A DNA stretch of 64,000 bases from Paenibacillus sp. FSL R5-0517 (GTDB taxonomy: Bacteria; Bacillota; Bacilli; Paenibacillales; Paenibacillaceae). This document shows, piece by piece, positions 56,760-64,000 of the stretch (positions are counted from its first letter, which is position 1; each line of letters begins with the position of its first letter). The stretch is taken from NCBI RefSeq assembly GCF_037974355.1, contig NZ_CP150235.1, positions 6,200,001-6,264,000 of the forward strand, in the 5' to 3' direction. The position numbers and the translations under genes are program-made. Under the pieces are notes generated by a model. It did not search any database and was not told the origin of the DNA. It worked only from the letters and a program-made list of their open reading frames with translations.

Positions 56760-57495
56760 ACAGCCAGCTCCCTTCGGCAAGAAGCACTCCTGCAATGGCG
56801 ATGATAAAGCTGCCTGTAATTCCTTCCTTCAGGGCGAGTAGGCCGAATAGAAGAATAAAGAGCTGATACAGCCATTTTGCACGCAGCAATGAGCTACGGT
56901 CACCAGGCATGGCCGGAAGGAACAGGGACAGGAATGCGCCCATGACAAACCAGCTTATGTAATTGGTCCACGGGACCCCGTAGAATCCACCTGGAGCCTG
57001 CCACTCCCAGAATCCTCTTGCATGCGCGACAGGATCGAGTACCAGATCAAGAACCACCGCCCAGAACCCGGTCTTCACTGCTCGAAGCAGTTTTCCAGTC
57101 CAGGTTGAACCCCCGCCACTTAACAGCGCCGAGTTACCCACCACTGCGATCCAGGCGAAACCCAGCGTAACAGGCACACTGAACAGATGAATCCCGAAAA
57201 AGTCAGAGTAAGCATACTCACCAAAGGGCCAATGCGTATGCACCCCTACCCACTCCACGCCCATACCACCCAACCAGATGATCACGGAAGCGATCCACAG
57301 CCCGGGTTTCAACCAGATGACTGACTGGTCGGACAGACCTGTCCGATTGCGCCCCTGGTAGATCAGATCCAGCACATACAACGCATAGAAGATTAAGAAT
57401 AAACCATTGGAAAAGGACAACACGTCCGGTACGCCGATCGTCAGCATCAAGGTTGCTCCAATGACATACCAAGCCCAGTAAAGCCACTGGATCAT
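56728..57495 (-). CDS. CruF-like carotenoid hydratase (PF04240 family)
   Basis: Polytopic membrane protein, 255 aa, with about 7-8 helices. Family traits: GVHTHWPFGEYAYSDFFGIH and LDLVLDPVAHARGFWEWQ, the His/Asp-rich loops of the CruF/bisanhydrobacterioruberin hydratase family that add water to a terminal psi-end double bond. It would create a tertiary hydroxyl on the chain, which then can carry a sugar. It is not part of the staphylococcal pathway but is reported from Bacillus and Planococcus C30 clusters. Start shares one base with the crtM stop (TAATG). Confidence 0.82.
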   Translation of the reverse strand: MIQWLYWAWYVIGATLMLTIGVPDVLSFSNGLFLIFYALYVLDLIYQGRNRTGLSDQSVIWLKPGLWIASVIIWLGGMGVEWVGVHTHWPFGEYAYSDFFGIHLFSVPVTLGFAWIAVVGNSALLSGGGSTWTGKLLRAVKTGFWAVVLDLVLDPVAHARGFWEWQAPGGFYGVPWTNYISWFVMGAFLSLFLPAMPGDRSSLLRAKWLYQLFILLFGLLALKEGITGSFIIAIAGVLLAEGSWLYDSRRKIKTV

Positions 57496-58367
57496 TAGGA
57501 TACCGCCGTTCGGGAGGCTTGATAGGCCAGCATCGGGTAACGTTTCACAATCGCACCCAGCATCTCCAGTTTCAATTCATCACTAACATATGCCCGTTTG
57601 GTATATACGTCATAGTCGTTACGCTCAACCGCATGTAGAATGGTGGAGTAAAAGGCTGCTGCCAGCTCAATCGAAAACGCACTTTCCGTCGGATAAGTAT
57701 CCAATCGATCCATGCCAATACGGAACCAGTTCAATGCTGCCGCTTTTAACTCATGAATAATGGCAATAAAGCGTTCGTCCACGATCCCGTCTTCGAAGTC
57801 CTGCTCCGAGTAACCATGCTTCTCCATGATCTCCAGTGGAACATACCGGCGCACTCTGGCCCGATCTTCACCCACATCACGAATAATGTTAACAATCTGC
57901 ATTCCTTTACCCAAAGCAATCCCGTTTACGGCTACTTCCGCGCCATTATCATCCCGCAATACAGGCAACAACATCTCGCCTACGGTTCCAGCCACCAGAT
58001 AACAATAATGCTCCAGTTCCTGCATCGTTGCATAATGCGTTACTTTAAGATCGGTGAGTTGCCCTTCCATCTGGCGGAAGAATGGCCCCTTATCCAGATG
58101 AGGGAAACTGCTAAACAACCATCTCAGTGCTGGCCAGATAAAGTGTCCTTCCGCTTCGTCCAGTCGATCAAATAAATCATGGATCTCATGAATCGTATAG
58201 GCCGATTGTTCCGGTTCATCCACACTGTCATCGATCATGCGGCAGAAGGCATAAATGACATATACCGCTTCCCGACGCGGACTTGGCAGCCCTCTAAATG
58301 CCTGATAAAAAGAGGAAGAACCCTTTTGCATCAACTCTTCACACCTGCTCAAAATCGCTTCATTCAT
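57495..58367 (-). CDS. crtM: Diapophytoene/squalene synthase family enzyme
   Basis: Joins two prenyl diphosphates head-to-head; with CrtN-like partners the expected product is the C30 4,4'-diapophytoene. 290 aa. The first Asp motif is MIDDSVDE (about residues 44-51) and the second is NIIRDVGEDRARVRRYVPLE (about 163-182). SSFYQAFRGLPSPRR marks the N-terminus. It starts 4 bp inside the upstream crtN-like gene. C30 rather than C40 specificity is inferred from the CrtN/CrtP-type neighbours. Confidence 0.88.
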   Translation of the reverse strand: MNEAILSRCEELMQKGSSSFYQAFRGLPSPRREAVYVIYAFCRMIDDSVDEPEQSAYTIHEIHDLFDRLDEAEGHFIWPALRWLFSSFPHLDKGPFFRQMEGQLTDLKVTHYATMQELEHYCYLVAGTVGEMLLPVLRDDNGAEVAVNGIALGKGMQIVNIIRDVGEDRARVRRYVPLEIMEKHGYSEQDFEDGIVDERFIAIIHELKAAALNWFRIGMDRLDTYPTESAFSIELAAAFYSTILHAVERNDYDVYTKRAYVSDELKLEMLGAIVKRYPMLAYQASRTAVS

Positions 58368-59827
58368 GTTCCCATCTCCTTCGTGAGTTGATTGACGGCC
58401 ATACGTGCACTCTGCATCACAATCGGCACTCCGCCTCCAGGATGTACAGATGCCCCTGCGGCATATAATCCCTTGATATTCGGGAATGGTTTGGGTTGCG
58501 GTCGGTATACACCGGACTGGAATAACACTGGCGCAATACCGAAGCTTCCGCCCCCATAGAGCCCGTCTCGCTCTGCGTCAGCGGGTGTGCGCACCTTTTT
58601 CCACTTGATCGCTGCACGAAGTCCCGGGAATCCACGTTGCTCCGCTTCTTCCAGTACACGTTCTGCCAACGGCTCGCTCTCCTGCTCCCAGTCGACACCT
58701 TCGGCATCGGGTACGGGAATGAGGAAATACAATACACTCTGTCCTGAAGGCGCTGCCGTCTCATCCAATGCGACCGGATTAAATACGTAAAATGAGGACT
58801 TTGCCGGAATGCGTCGCTGATTGAACACTTCCTGTAAACTGCCTTCAAGACTTGGTGGCAGGAAGAACTGGTGTGTCGTTGCATCTTCCCAGGTTTTGTC
58901 CACGCCCACATAGAGCAATACACATCCGGAAGAGGGACGATATGGCTTTCTTTTACGCGCTACCTCTGATGATTGACCAAGCAAACCCGAAAGATGGGGG
59001 AAATCGCCATTGTAGATAACTGCATCCACATTTTCTGCGCCTGCTGCCGTTTCTATACCTTCACATACACCATTTTTAATCGTGAGCCCTGTAACTTCCG
59101 CATTCAGTACAACACGTCCACCACGTGAGATCAGTTCCTGTTCCAGAATAGCCGGTAATGCTGCATACCCGCCCTTCACCATCCAGATCCCATATTCATG
59201 TTCTGCATAGGGAAGCAGGGAGTAGATGCCTGGCGTCCCGAACGGCGATCCACCGATATATAGACTTTGTAGCGAGTAAGCATCTAGCAATTCCTCATGC
59301 TGAAAATAATCGCCCACCGCTTTCCGGACACTTTTGTGTGCACGCAATCTGCCCATAAGTGACATGAGAGATGGTGTGAAGAAATCCCTTTTGCGCGGAA
59401 AAGCCCGTTCCAGAAACGCTGCCCGGCCTGCCGGAAACAACGTGTCCATGTCTTTCATGAACCGCGTGAACCCTCGACTCTCTCCCGGGAACAAACGCTC
59501 AATCTCCGCCGTCTGCTCCTCACGTGACGTCATCTTGGTCATGACACGACCACTGTGATAATGCACTCTATATAGGGGATCACAGCGAAGCAGTTCAATC
59601 TTCGAACGATCTACGCCGGCTTCTTCCAAGATGCCAAGTAACATTTCGGGCAGAAGCACGATGGTCGGCCCCTGATCGATCCGGTACTCTCCTTCCTGCT
59701 CATAACCAATGCGTCCACCGACGCGCGAACCCCGTTCATACACGGTGACATCCCATCCCTGACGGTTCAACAACAGTGCCGAAGTAAGTCCGCCAATCCC
59801 TGCCCCTACAATGGCGGCCCGTTTCAT
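58364..59827 (-). CDS. CrtN-like diapophytoene desaturase (copy 2)
   Basis: CrtI-superfamily FAD oxidoreductase of 487 aa. Rossmann loop AAIVGAGIGGLTSALLLNRQ (4-23). LYIGGSPFGTPGIYSLLPYA and SFGIAPVLFQSGVYRPQ match blocks of staphylococcal CrtN, and the end YAAGASVHPGGGVPIVMQSAR is the FAD-binding C-terminal signature. It overlaps its neighbours by 4 bp each side. With copy 1 it may divide the desaturation steps, or one may act on a modified C30 chain, as described for CrtNa/CrtNb/CrtNc sets. Confidence 0.87.
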   Translation of the reverse strand: MKRAAIVGAGIGGLTSALLLNRQGWDVTVYERGSRVGGRIGYEQEGEYRIDQGPTIVLLPEMLLGILEEAGVDRSKIELLRCDPLYRVHYHSGRVMTKMTSREEQTAEIERLFPGESRGFTRFMKDMDTLFPAGRAAFLERAFPRKRDFFTPSLMSLMGRLRAHKSVRKAVGDYFQHEELLDAYSLQSLYIGGSPFGTPGIYSLLPYAEHEYGIWMVKGGYAALPAILEQELISRGGRVVLNAEVTGLTIKNGVCEGIETAAGAENVDAVIYNGDFPHLSGLLGQSSEVARKRKPYRPSSGCVLLYVGVDKTWEDATTHQFFLPPSLEGSLQEVFNQRRIPAKSSFYVFNPVALDETAAPSGQSVLYFLIPVPDAEGVDWEQESEPLAERVLEEAEQRGFPGLRAAIKWKKVRTPADAERDGLYGGGSFGIAPVLFQSGVYRPQPKPFPNIKGLYAAGASVHPGGGVPIVMQSARMAVNQLTKEMGT

Positions 59828-61374
59828 GAATGCCCTCCGGCTTCTGCCGTCTTCACATAAGAGGATGGCTTGGAGCGCGTGCGCGCGTCCTCTTCCTGGA
59901 TCAGCCTCACGCTGATTCGAGCCGATTCAAAGATCGTTGGTAAACCGCTGCCCGGATGTGTTCCTCCTCCAACCAGCCATACGCTTTTCAACTCTTCAAA
60001 CTGGTTATGGGGACGCAGGTACATCATCTGACCCAGATTATGCGCCATGTTGAATGTTGCTCCGCGGTATACATCCAGTTCAGTCTCCCAGTCGAGTGGA
60101 GTGAACAGCATACATTCTTCAATCCTGCTGCGAATGTCTGCCAGCTCAGGAATGCTTTCCATCCGCTTCATCATGGCCTCCTGCACATTCTCACGTTCTG
60201 CTTCCCAATCGATGTCTGCGGTAAGGTTAGGCGTAGGCATCAGAACATATAAAGCAGATTTTCCTTCCGGTGCCAGTGTCGAATCGAGTCTGGAAGGGTT
60301 ATGAATATATAGAGATGGATCGGCTGACAACATTTTGTGCTTCGTAATCTCATCAACGTTCAACCGGTAGTCCTCTGGAAAATAGATCGAGTGATGCGGC
60401 AGGTCCACTTCACCATCCACACCCAGATACAGCATCGCTGTAGAGCAGGAGTATTTTTTGCGTTTCATTTTCTCCGGGGTATATTTCTTAAGTACGCCCG
60501 GTTCGAACAAATGGTTCACCGCATGTGCAAAGTCGGCGTTCACGACCACATGGTCCGCTTCAATGCGTTCACCGTTCTCAAGCAACACACCTTCGGCACG
60601 ACCCTTGCGAACGATGACCTGTTTCACCGGGGTGGAAGTATGTATCCTTCCTCCGTATTCTTCCACGACATCAGCCATGGCCTGGAAGATCCGATTCACA
60701 CCGCCAATGGGATGGAACAATCCATAGTGATGCTCGATGAACGATAGTATGGTAAAGGTACCCGGACAATCCCAGGCAGACATGCCAAGGTATTTGGATT
60801 GGAATGTGAATGCCCAGCGTAGACGCTCGTCTGTAAAATAGCGGGACAAGATTCCATAGACCGTGTTGTGGACATCAAGCTTAGGTAGAGCTGTTACCGC
60901 GTCTTTGCGTAGATAGTCCGTCAGTTTGCCAAAAGGACGGCGGAGCAAAGGCATGACTTTGCCAAACTTCACTTCTTCTTCTTGCATGAACCGAAGGTAA
61001 TTGTCTTCATTGCCTGGAAACAATTCCTTAATCTGTGCAGCTGTATCTTCCCGATTACGAGAAGGTGTGAACACCTTGTCACCAAAGTTCAGTGCGTACA
61101 GTGGGGTTAACTCTTTCATATGCACATAATCGGATAACTTGCGACCTACCACGTCGAACATCTCTTCAATCAACTGAGGCATCATCAAAAATGTTGCGCC
61201 CCGGTCGAATCGATATTCACCCAGTTCCAATCTGGCAGAACGCCCCCCGATGACTGGCTGTTTCTCATATACATCTACTTCGTACCCCTGACCGGACAAT
61301 AACATCGCTGCTGCAAGTCCACCCGGACCCGCTCCAATCACAGCTGCACGTTTGCGTTGTTGATTCGGTATCAT
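59824..61374 (-). CDS. CrtN-like diapophytoene desaturase (copy 1)
   Basis: First gene of the carotenoid operon, 516 aa from the ATG at 61374 with AGAGGTGA 5 nt upstream (an in-frame GTG at 61383 overlaps the site). Rossmann loop AAVIGAGPGGLAAAMLLSGQ; the LAPEGKSALYVLMPTPNLT block matches CrtN closely; VGGGTHPGSGLPTIFESAR ends the FAD domain. It has a C-terminal basic tail absent from copy 2. Its promoter region carries three 11-bp repeats identical in layout to those before carH. Confidence 0.87.
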   Translation of the reverse strand: MIPNQQRKRAAVIGAGPGGLAAAMLLSGQGYEVDVYEKQPVIGGRSARLELGEYRFDRGATFLMMPQLIEEMFDVVGRKLSDYVHMKELTPLYALNFGDKVFTPSRNREDTAAQIKELFPGNEDNYLRFMQEEEVKFGKVMPLLRRPFGKLTDYLRKDAVTALPKLDVHNTVYGILSRYFTDERLRWAFTFQSKYLGMSAWDCPGTFTILSFIEHHYGLFHPIGGVNRIFQAMADVVEEYGGRIHTSTPVKQVIVRKGRAEGVLLENGERIEADHVVVNADFAHAVNHLFEPGVLKKYTPEKMKRKKYSCSTAMLYLGVDGEVDLPHHSIYFPEDYRLNVDEITKHKMLSADPSLYIHNPSRLDSTLAPEGKSALYVLMPTPNLTADIDWEAERENVQEAMMKRMESIPELADIRSRIEECMLFTPLDWETELDVYRGATFNMAHNLGQMMYLRPHNQFEELKSVWLVGGGTHPGSGLPTIFESARISVRLIQEEDARTRSKPSSYVKTAEAGGHS

Positions 61375-61468
61375 GCCACTCACCTCTCTATGTAGGGAAT
61401 TCCTATAGTTCTCTAGCCCCTAACCTATTATTAAACCGCCCAAGTACACTTTAAGCGGTAACCAGCAA

Positions 61469-61524
61469 AAACATTATACAAATATAATACAAATATTATA
61501 CGACCTTGTAAACCAAAAAATGAC
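61469..61524 (-). promoter_or_regulatory. Promoter and CarH-type operator of the carotenoid operon
   Basis: Minus strand: three direct 11-bp repeats GTATAATATTT, GTATTATATTT and GTATAATGTTT (61501 down to 61469). TTTACA, 17 nt, TATTAT forms a good promoter in which repeat 1 fills the spacer and repeat 2 overlaps the -10. 27 of 32 bases match the array upstream of carH. CarH tetramers are known to contact three tandem 11-bp repeats over a promoter. Confidence 0.72.
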
Positions 61525-61561
61525 CCATCGGTCAAATTACGAGGATACTCCATTCAAAAAT

Positions 61562-61600
61562 GAAAAAAACATCCCTTGATCATTTTCGTCAAAGGATGTC
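61562..61600 (-). terminator. Terminator after carH
   Basis: Minus strand: ACATCCTTTGA, 9-nt loop, TCAAGGGATGT, TTTTTT; 11-bp stem with one wobble. It isolates carH from the downstream carotenoid operon. Confidence 0.88.
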
Positions 61601-61640
61601 CTGTATACACTAGCTTATTCATTGTCATTTAAGATCATAC

Positions 61641-62627
61641 TTAATTATTCGCCTGTCCAAACCTCGCACCAGGCGGTTGCTCTGCGAGATACTCACGTTC
61701 TATCCATGACTGCCAATCTGCTGAATCCTCTGGCATGATCCATTGCGGGTAACGAGCATGTTCTGCACGCTCATAACCCTTCCCACCAAGTACGAAGCGA
61801 ATATGCGGGAACTCATTTTTAATTCTCTCGATAAGCTGATCGCACCGTTCAAGCAGCCCCGGACTTGTGATCGAAAGGCAGACCAACTTGATCTTTTGGT
61901 CCCGGATAATCGGGAAAATGCCTTCTTCAGGCGTGTTCGCACCGAGATACAGTACTTCTGCTCCATTTTTACGCATAAAGAGAGAGAACAGCAGCAACCC
62001 GACCTGATGGTGCTCCCCTTCCGGACACAACGCCAGAACTTTTGGCAGATGCGGATAGATCGGGAACAGATGGAAAAACTGATAAAACCGCTGTGAAATC
62101 AGCTGAGTCATGAAGTGTTCCTGAGCGACCGAAGCCCTGCCTTGCTCCCATGCATCTCCAACCCGAACCAGTATGGGAACCAGCACATGATAGAACATCG
62201 AATCGTACCCGTACATGGTGAAACCAAAATCAATCAAACCATTGGCACGTTCACCCTGAAAGTTGTAGAGCGAGTCATAGATCTGATCTGCCATCCGTTC
62301 GTATGCTTCTTCCATTGAAGGCACCGGAGCCATGATCGGAATAGGCGCAGCTGCCTCGGGTGGGTTTAATTTGTTTACTTTCAACATCCGTACCGCTTCC
62401 GAGATATTAGTCTGATGCAGCTCTACCTGTTCTTTCAACCAGCGCAGATCCTCAACATTCTCTTCGGTATACATTCGATAACCCGATTCCGTCCGCTCAG
62501 GGGTGACCGCATTATACCGATTCTCCCAAGCCCGGATTGTTACCGCCCTGATATCGAGCATGGCTGCGACTTGTTTGATGGAATACACCTTATTACCCAC
62601 TTTCTTTCCTAATTGTCCAGATTTCAC
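61641..62627 (-). CDS. carH: CarH/LitR-type B12-dependent light-sensing MerR regulator
   Basis: Transcription factor that uses adenosylcobalamin as chromophore: in the dark the B12-bound tetramer represses, light breaks the Co-C bond and releases DNA. 328 aa. MerR winged helix: YSIKQVAAMLDIRAVTIRAW and ENRYNAVTPERTESGYRMYT. The four-helix cap motif W-x9-EH is exact in WEQGRASVAQEHFMTQ. The cobalamin-binding E-x-H-x-x-G is EHHQVG in CPEGEHHQVGLLL, followed by YLGANTPEE and VLGGKGY of the B12 fold. It starts at GTG with AAGGA 8 nt before. It lies directly upstream of the carotenoid operon, the classic CarH target, and both promoters carry the same 11-bp repeats. Confidence 0.9.
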   Translation of the reverse strand: MKSGQLGKKVGNKVYSIKQVAAMLDIRAVTIRAWENRYNAVTPERTESGYRMYTEENVEDLRWLKEQVELHQTNISEAVRMLKVNKLNPPEAAAPIPIMAPVPSMEEAYERMADQIYDSLYNFQGERANGLIDFGFTMYGYDSMFYHVLVPILVRVGDAWEQGRASVAQEHFMTQLISQRFYQFFHLFPIYPHLPKVLALCPEGEHHQVGLLLFSLFMRKNGAEVLYLGANTPEEGIFPIIRDQKIKLVCLSITSPGLLERCDQLIERIKNEFPHIRFVLGGKGYERAEHARYPQWIMPEDSADWQSWIEREYLAEQPPGARFGQANN

Positions 62628-62673
62628 AGGTTATATCCTTGGTTCCCCGTCCTTGTCAGGCATATGAAAACCC

Positions 62674-62729
62674 TAACATTCTACAAAAATAATACACTCA
62701 TTATACACAACGCTCAGACACCTGTCGAT
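62674..62729 (-). promoter_or_regulatory. Promoter and CarH-type operator upstream of carH
   Basis: Minus strand: TCGACA (62724-62729), 17 nt, TATAAT (62700-62705 region), and three direct 11-bp repeats GTATAATGAGT, GTATTATTTTT, GTAGAATGTTA from 62706 down to 62674; repeat 1 contains the -10 box. This predicts autoregulation. The opposite side of the gap holds the start of the plus-strand PLD gene. Confidence 0.7.
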
Positions 62730-62854
62730 TGCATCCTGCCAATTTGCTATATGTACTATACGCCTACATTCGTTATTCTACAGGGTTATCCTGCGTCAAC
62801 GTTATCATCCGTGTGGTAATAGAACTCAGCACGTACAGAAAGGGGAGTCCACCG

Positions 62855-64000
62855 TTGGTCTCATTGCGCCGCCATACATCAGACCGCAAGTCTTCACGCG
62901 GCAAATTTCCATACATACGAACAGGGATCGCCCTATTGGTCCTATGGCTCATCGCCGTCATGCTCTATCAGACCTATAAACCATTGCCACCGGGCATTTC
63001 CTACGAAAGTCCGGAGTATCGTGTGGATCAAGTCGAATTCCTGCATGACCTGACCTATCCTTCCTCCGACGGACAGATGCAGCATGAACAGCAGATCTTC
63101 CAGCGCATGATGCAGATTGTGGAGGAAGCAGAGCAGTTTGTCCTGGTCGATATGTTCCTGTTCAATAATTATCAACACAAGGGACAGAACTTTCCTCCCG
63201 TAAGTACTGAATTTACCGAAGCTCTGGTCGCCAAAAAAAATCAGCATCCTGATATGGACATTTGGTTTATTACAGATGAAGTAAATACCAACTATAACTC
63301 AGCACCGAATCCGTTGCTGGAACAAATGAAACAAGCAGGCATTCATGTAGTCATTACGGATGTGGACCCTTTGCGTGATTCAACTCCGGTATACTCTGCG
63401 GTCTGGCGAACCTTCTTCCAGTGGTTTGGCCAATCCGGGGATGGCTGGATCAAGAACCTGATGGCCACAGATGGTCCGGATGTCACTGTGCGTTCCTATC
63501 TCAAGCTGCTCAATGTGAAGGCGAATCACCGCAAAGTTGTTGTTAGTGAAAAGACGGCGATTGTCTCTTCCGGCAATATCCATGATGCGAGTGCTTACCA
63601 CTCGAACATTGCATTTGAAGTAACAGGTCCAGTCATAGGGGATATTCTGCAATCAGAGCAAGCTGTACTTGATATCTCGGGCGGAGGCCAGGTTCCTGCC
63701 TACACAGCTCCTTCGAAGGATTCAAACACGGGAGATTTGCGAATACGCTATTTAACTGAAGGCAAAGTGAATGACGCTGTTCTCTATGAAATCAATCAGG
63801 CTGGCAAAGGTGATACCATATGGATGGGCATGTTCTATGTGGCCTCTCCAAAAGTATTGGAAGCCCTGTTGGAAGCCGAAAAACGAGGAACCGACATCCG
63901 GCTTGTACTTGATCCTAATGAGAATGCCTTTGGTCAGGAAAAAATCGGCATTCCGAATCGCCCTGTCGCCGCCGAATTGCATGATAAATCCAACGGTAAA
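62855..64000 (+). CDS. Phospholipase D-family protein (cardiolipin synthase-like), truncated by the window
   Basis: An open frame of 382 codons without stop to the window end. It starts at TTG with AAAGGGGAG 7 nt before it. A short basic N-terminus and one membrane anchor (TGIALLVLWLIAVMLYQTYK) precede PLD domain 1: FVLVDMFLFNNYQ, then the HKD-type motif NHRKVVVSEKTAIVSSGN, in which Glu replaces the usual Asp. Domain 2 follows (DTIWMGMFYVASPKVLEALL) and the window ends within its HDK motif (ELHDKSNGK). The family includes cardiolipin synthases and phospholipases; the substrate cannot be decided. It is divergent from carH and could share regulation. Confidence 0.85.
   Translation, partial: MVSLRRHTSDRKSSRGKFPYIRTGIALLVLWLIAVMLYQTYKPLPPGISYESPEYRVDQVEFLHDLTYPSSDGQMQHEQQIFQRMMQIVEEAEQFVLVDMFLFNNYQHKGQNFPPVSTEFTEALVAKKNQHPDMDIWFITDEVNTNYNSAPNPLLEQMKQAGIHVVITDVDPLRDSTPVYSAVWRTFFQWFGQSGDGWIKNLMATDGPDVTVRSYLKLLNVKANHRKVVVSEKTAIVSSGNIHDASAYHSNIAFEVTGPVIGDILQSEQAVLDISGGGQVPAYTAPSKDSNTGDLRIRYLTEGKVNDAVLYEINQAGKGDTIWMGMFYVASPKVLEALLEAEKRGTDIRLVLDPNENAFGQEKIGIPNRPVAAELHDKSNGK

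Overview
The window comes from an endospore-forming, flagellated, S-layer-bearing Gram-positive bacterium, most likely a Paenibacillus or close relative. The signs are spoIIID, spoIIQ, spoIID and spoIIR with sigma-F- and sigma-E-like promoters, SLH-domain surface proteins beside csaB, an atpZ-atpI-atpBEFHAGDC operon, and a backbone gene order close to the Bacillus subtilis atp/spoIID/mbl region. Almost everything lies on the minus strand; only an accessory pair near 51 kb and a phospholipase-D-type gene at the right edge read on the plus strand. I see no tRNA, rRNA, CRISPR array, IS element or prophage.

Layout. 1-16.2 kb is a cell-surface block: an S-layer protein, a second large SLH protein, tagO, tagA, csaB, a DUF5693-type membrane protein and a phosphosugar mutase. 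Together with mnaA at 35 kb these would build and pyruvylate the secondary wall polymer to which SLH domains bind. 16.3-21.3 kb has fabZ, an EpuA-like peptide, flhP, flhO, mbl and spoIIID. 21.5-26.6 kb has spoIIQ, spoIID, murA and a ywzB-like gene. 27.2-34.7 kb is the complete F1Fo ATP synthase operon. 34.8-48.1 kb carries mnaA, upp, glyA, ywlG, ywlE, mntP, ywlC, spoIIR, two adjacent RodA/FtsW paralogues, prmC and prfA. 48.5-48.9 kb holds a probable type I toxin-antitoxin locus absent from ordinary ORF lists. 49-52 kb has ychF, a GNAT gene and an AT-rich accessory pair, the first interrupted by an in-frame TAG. 52-61.4 kb is a C30 carotenoid operon (two CrtN-like enzymes, CrtM, a CruF-like hydratase, acyltransferase, glycosyltransferase, CrtP-like oxidase) followed by fni. 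61.6-62.6 kb is a CarH/LitR-type B12 photoreceptor regulator, and the right edge is a truncated PLD-family gene.

Most notable: (1) matching arrays of three 11-bp direct repeats over the promoters of both carH and the carotenoid operon, predicting light/B12 control; (2) the toxin-antisense locus at 48.5-48.9 kb; (3) a roughly 100-bp intergenic element present six times whose stem bases covary between copies; (4) a roughly 500-bp tandem-repeat and hairpin insertion between flhP and flhO; (5) tandem in-frame translation starts on the S-layer gene. All assignments are by eye from sequence and family knowledge; no search was run.
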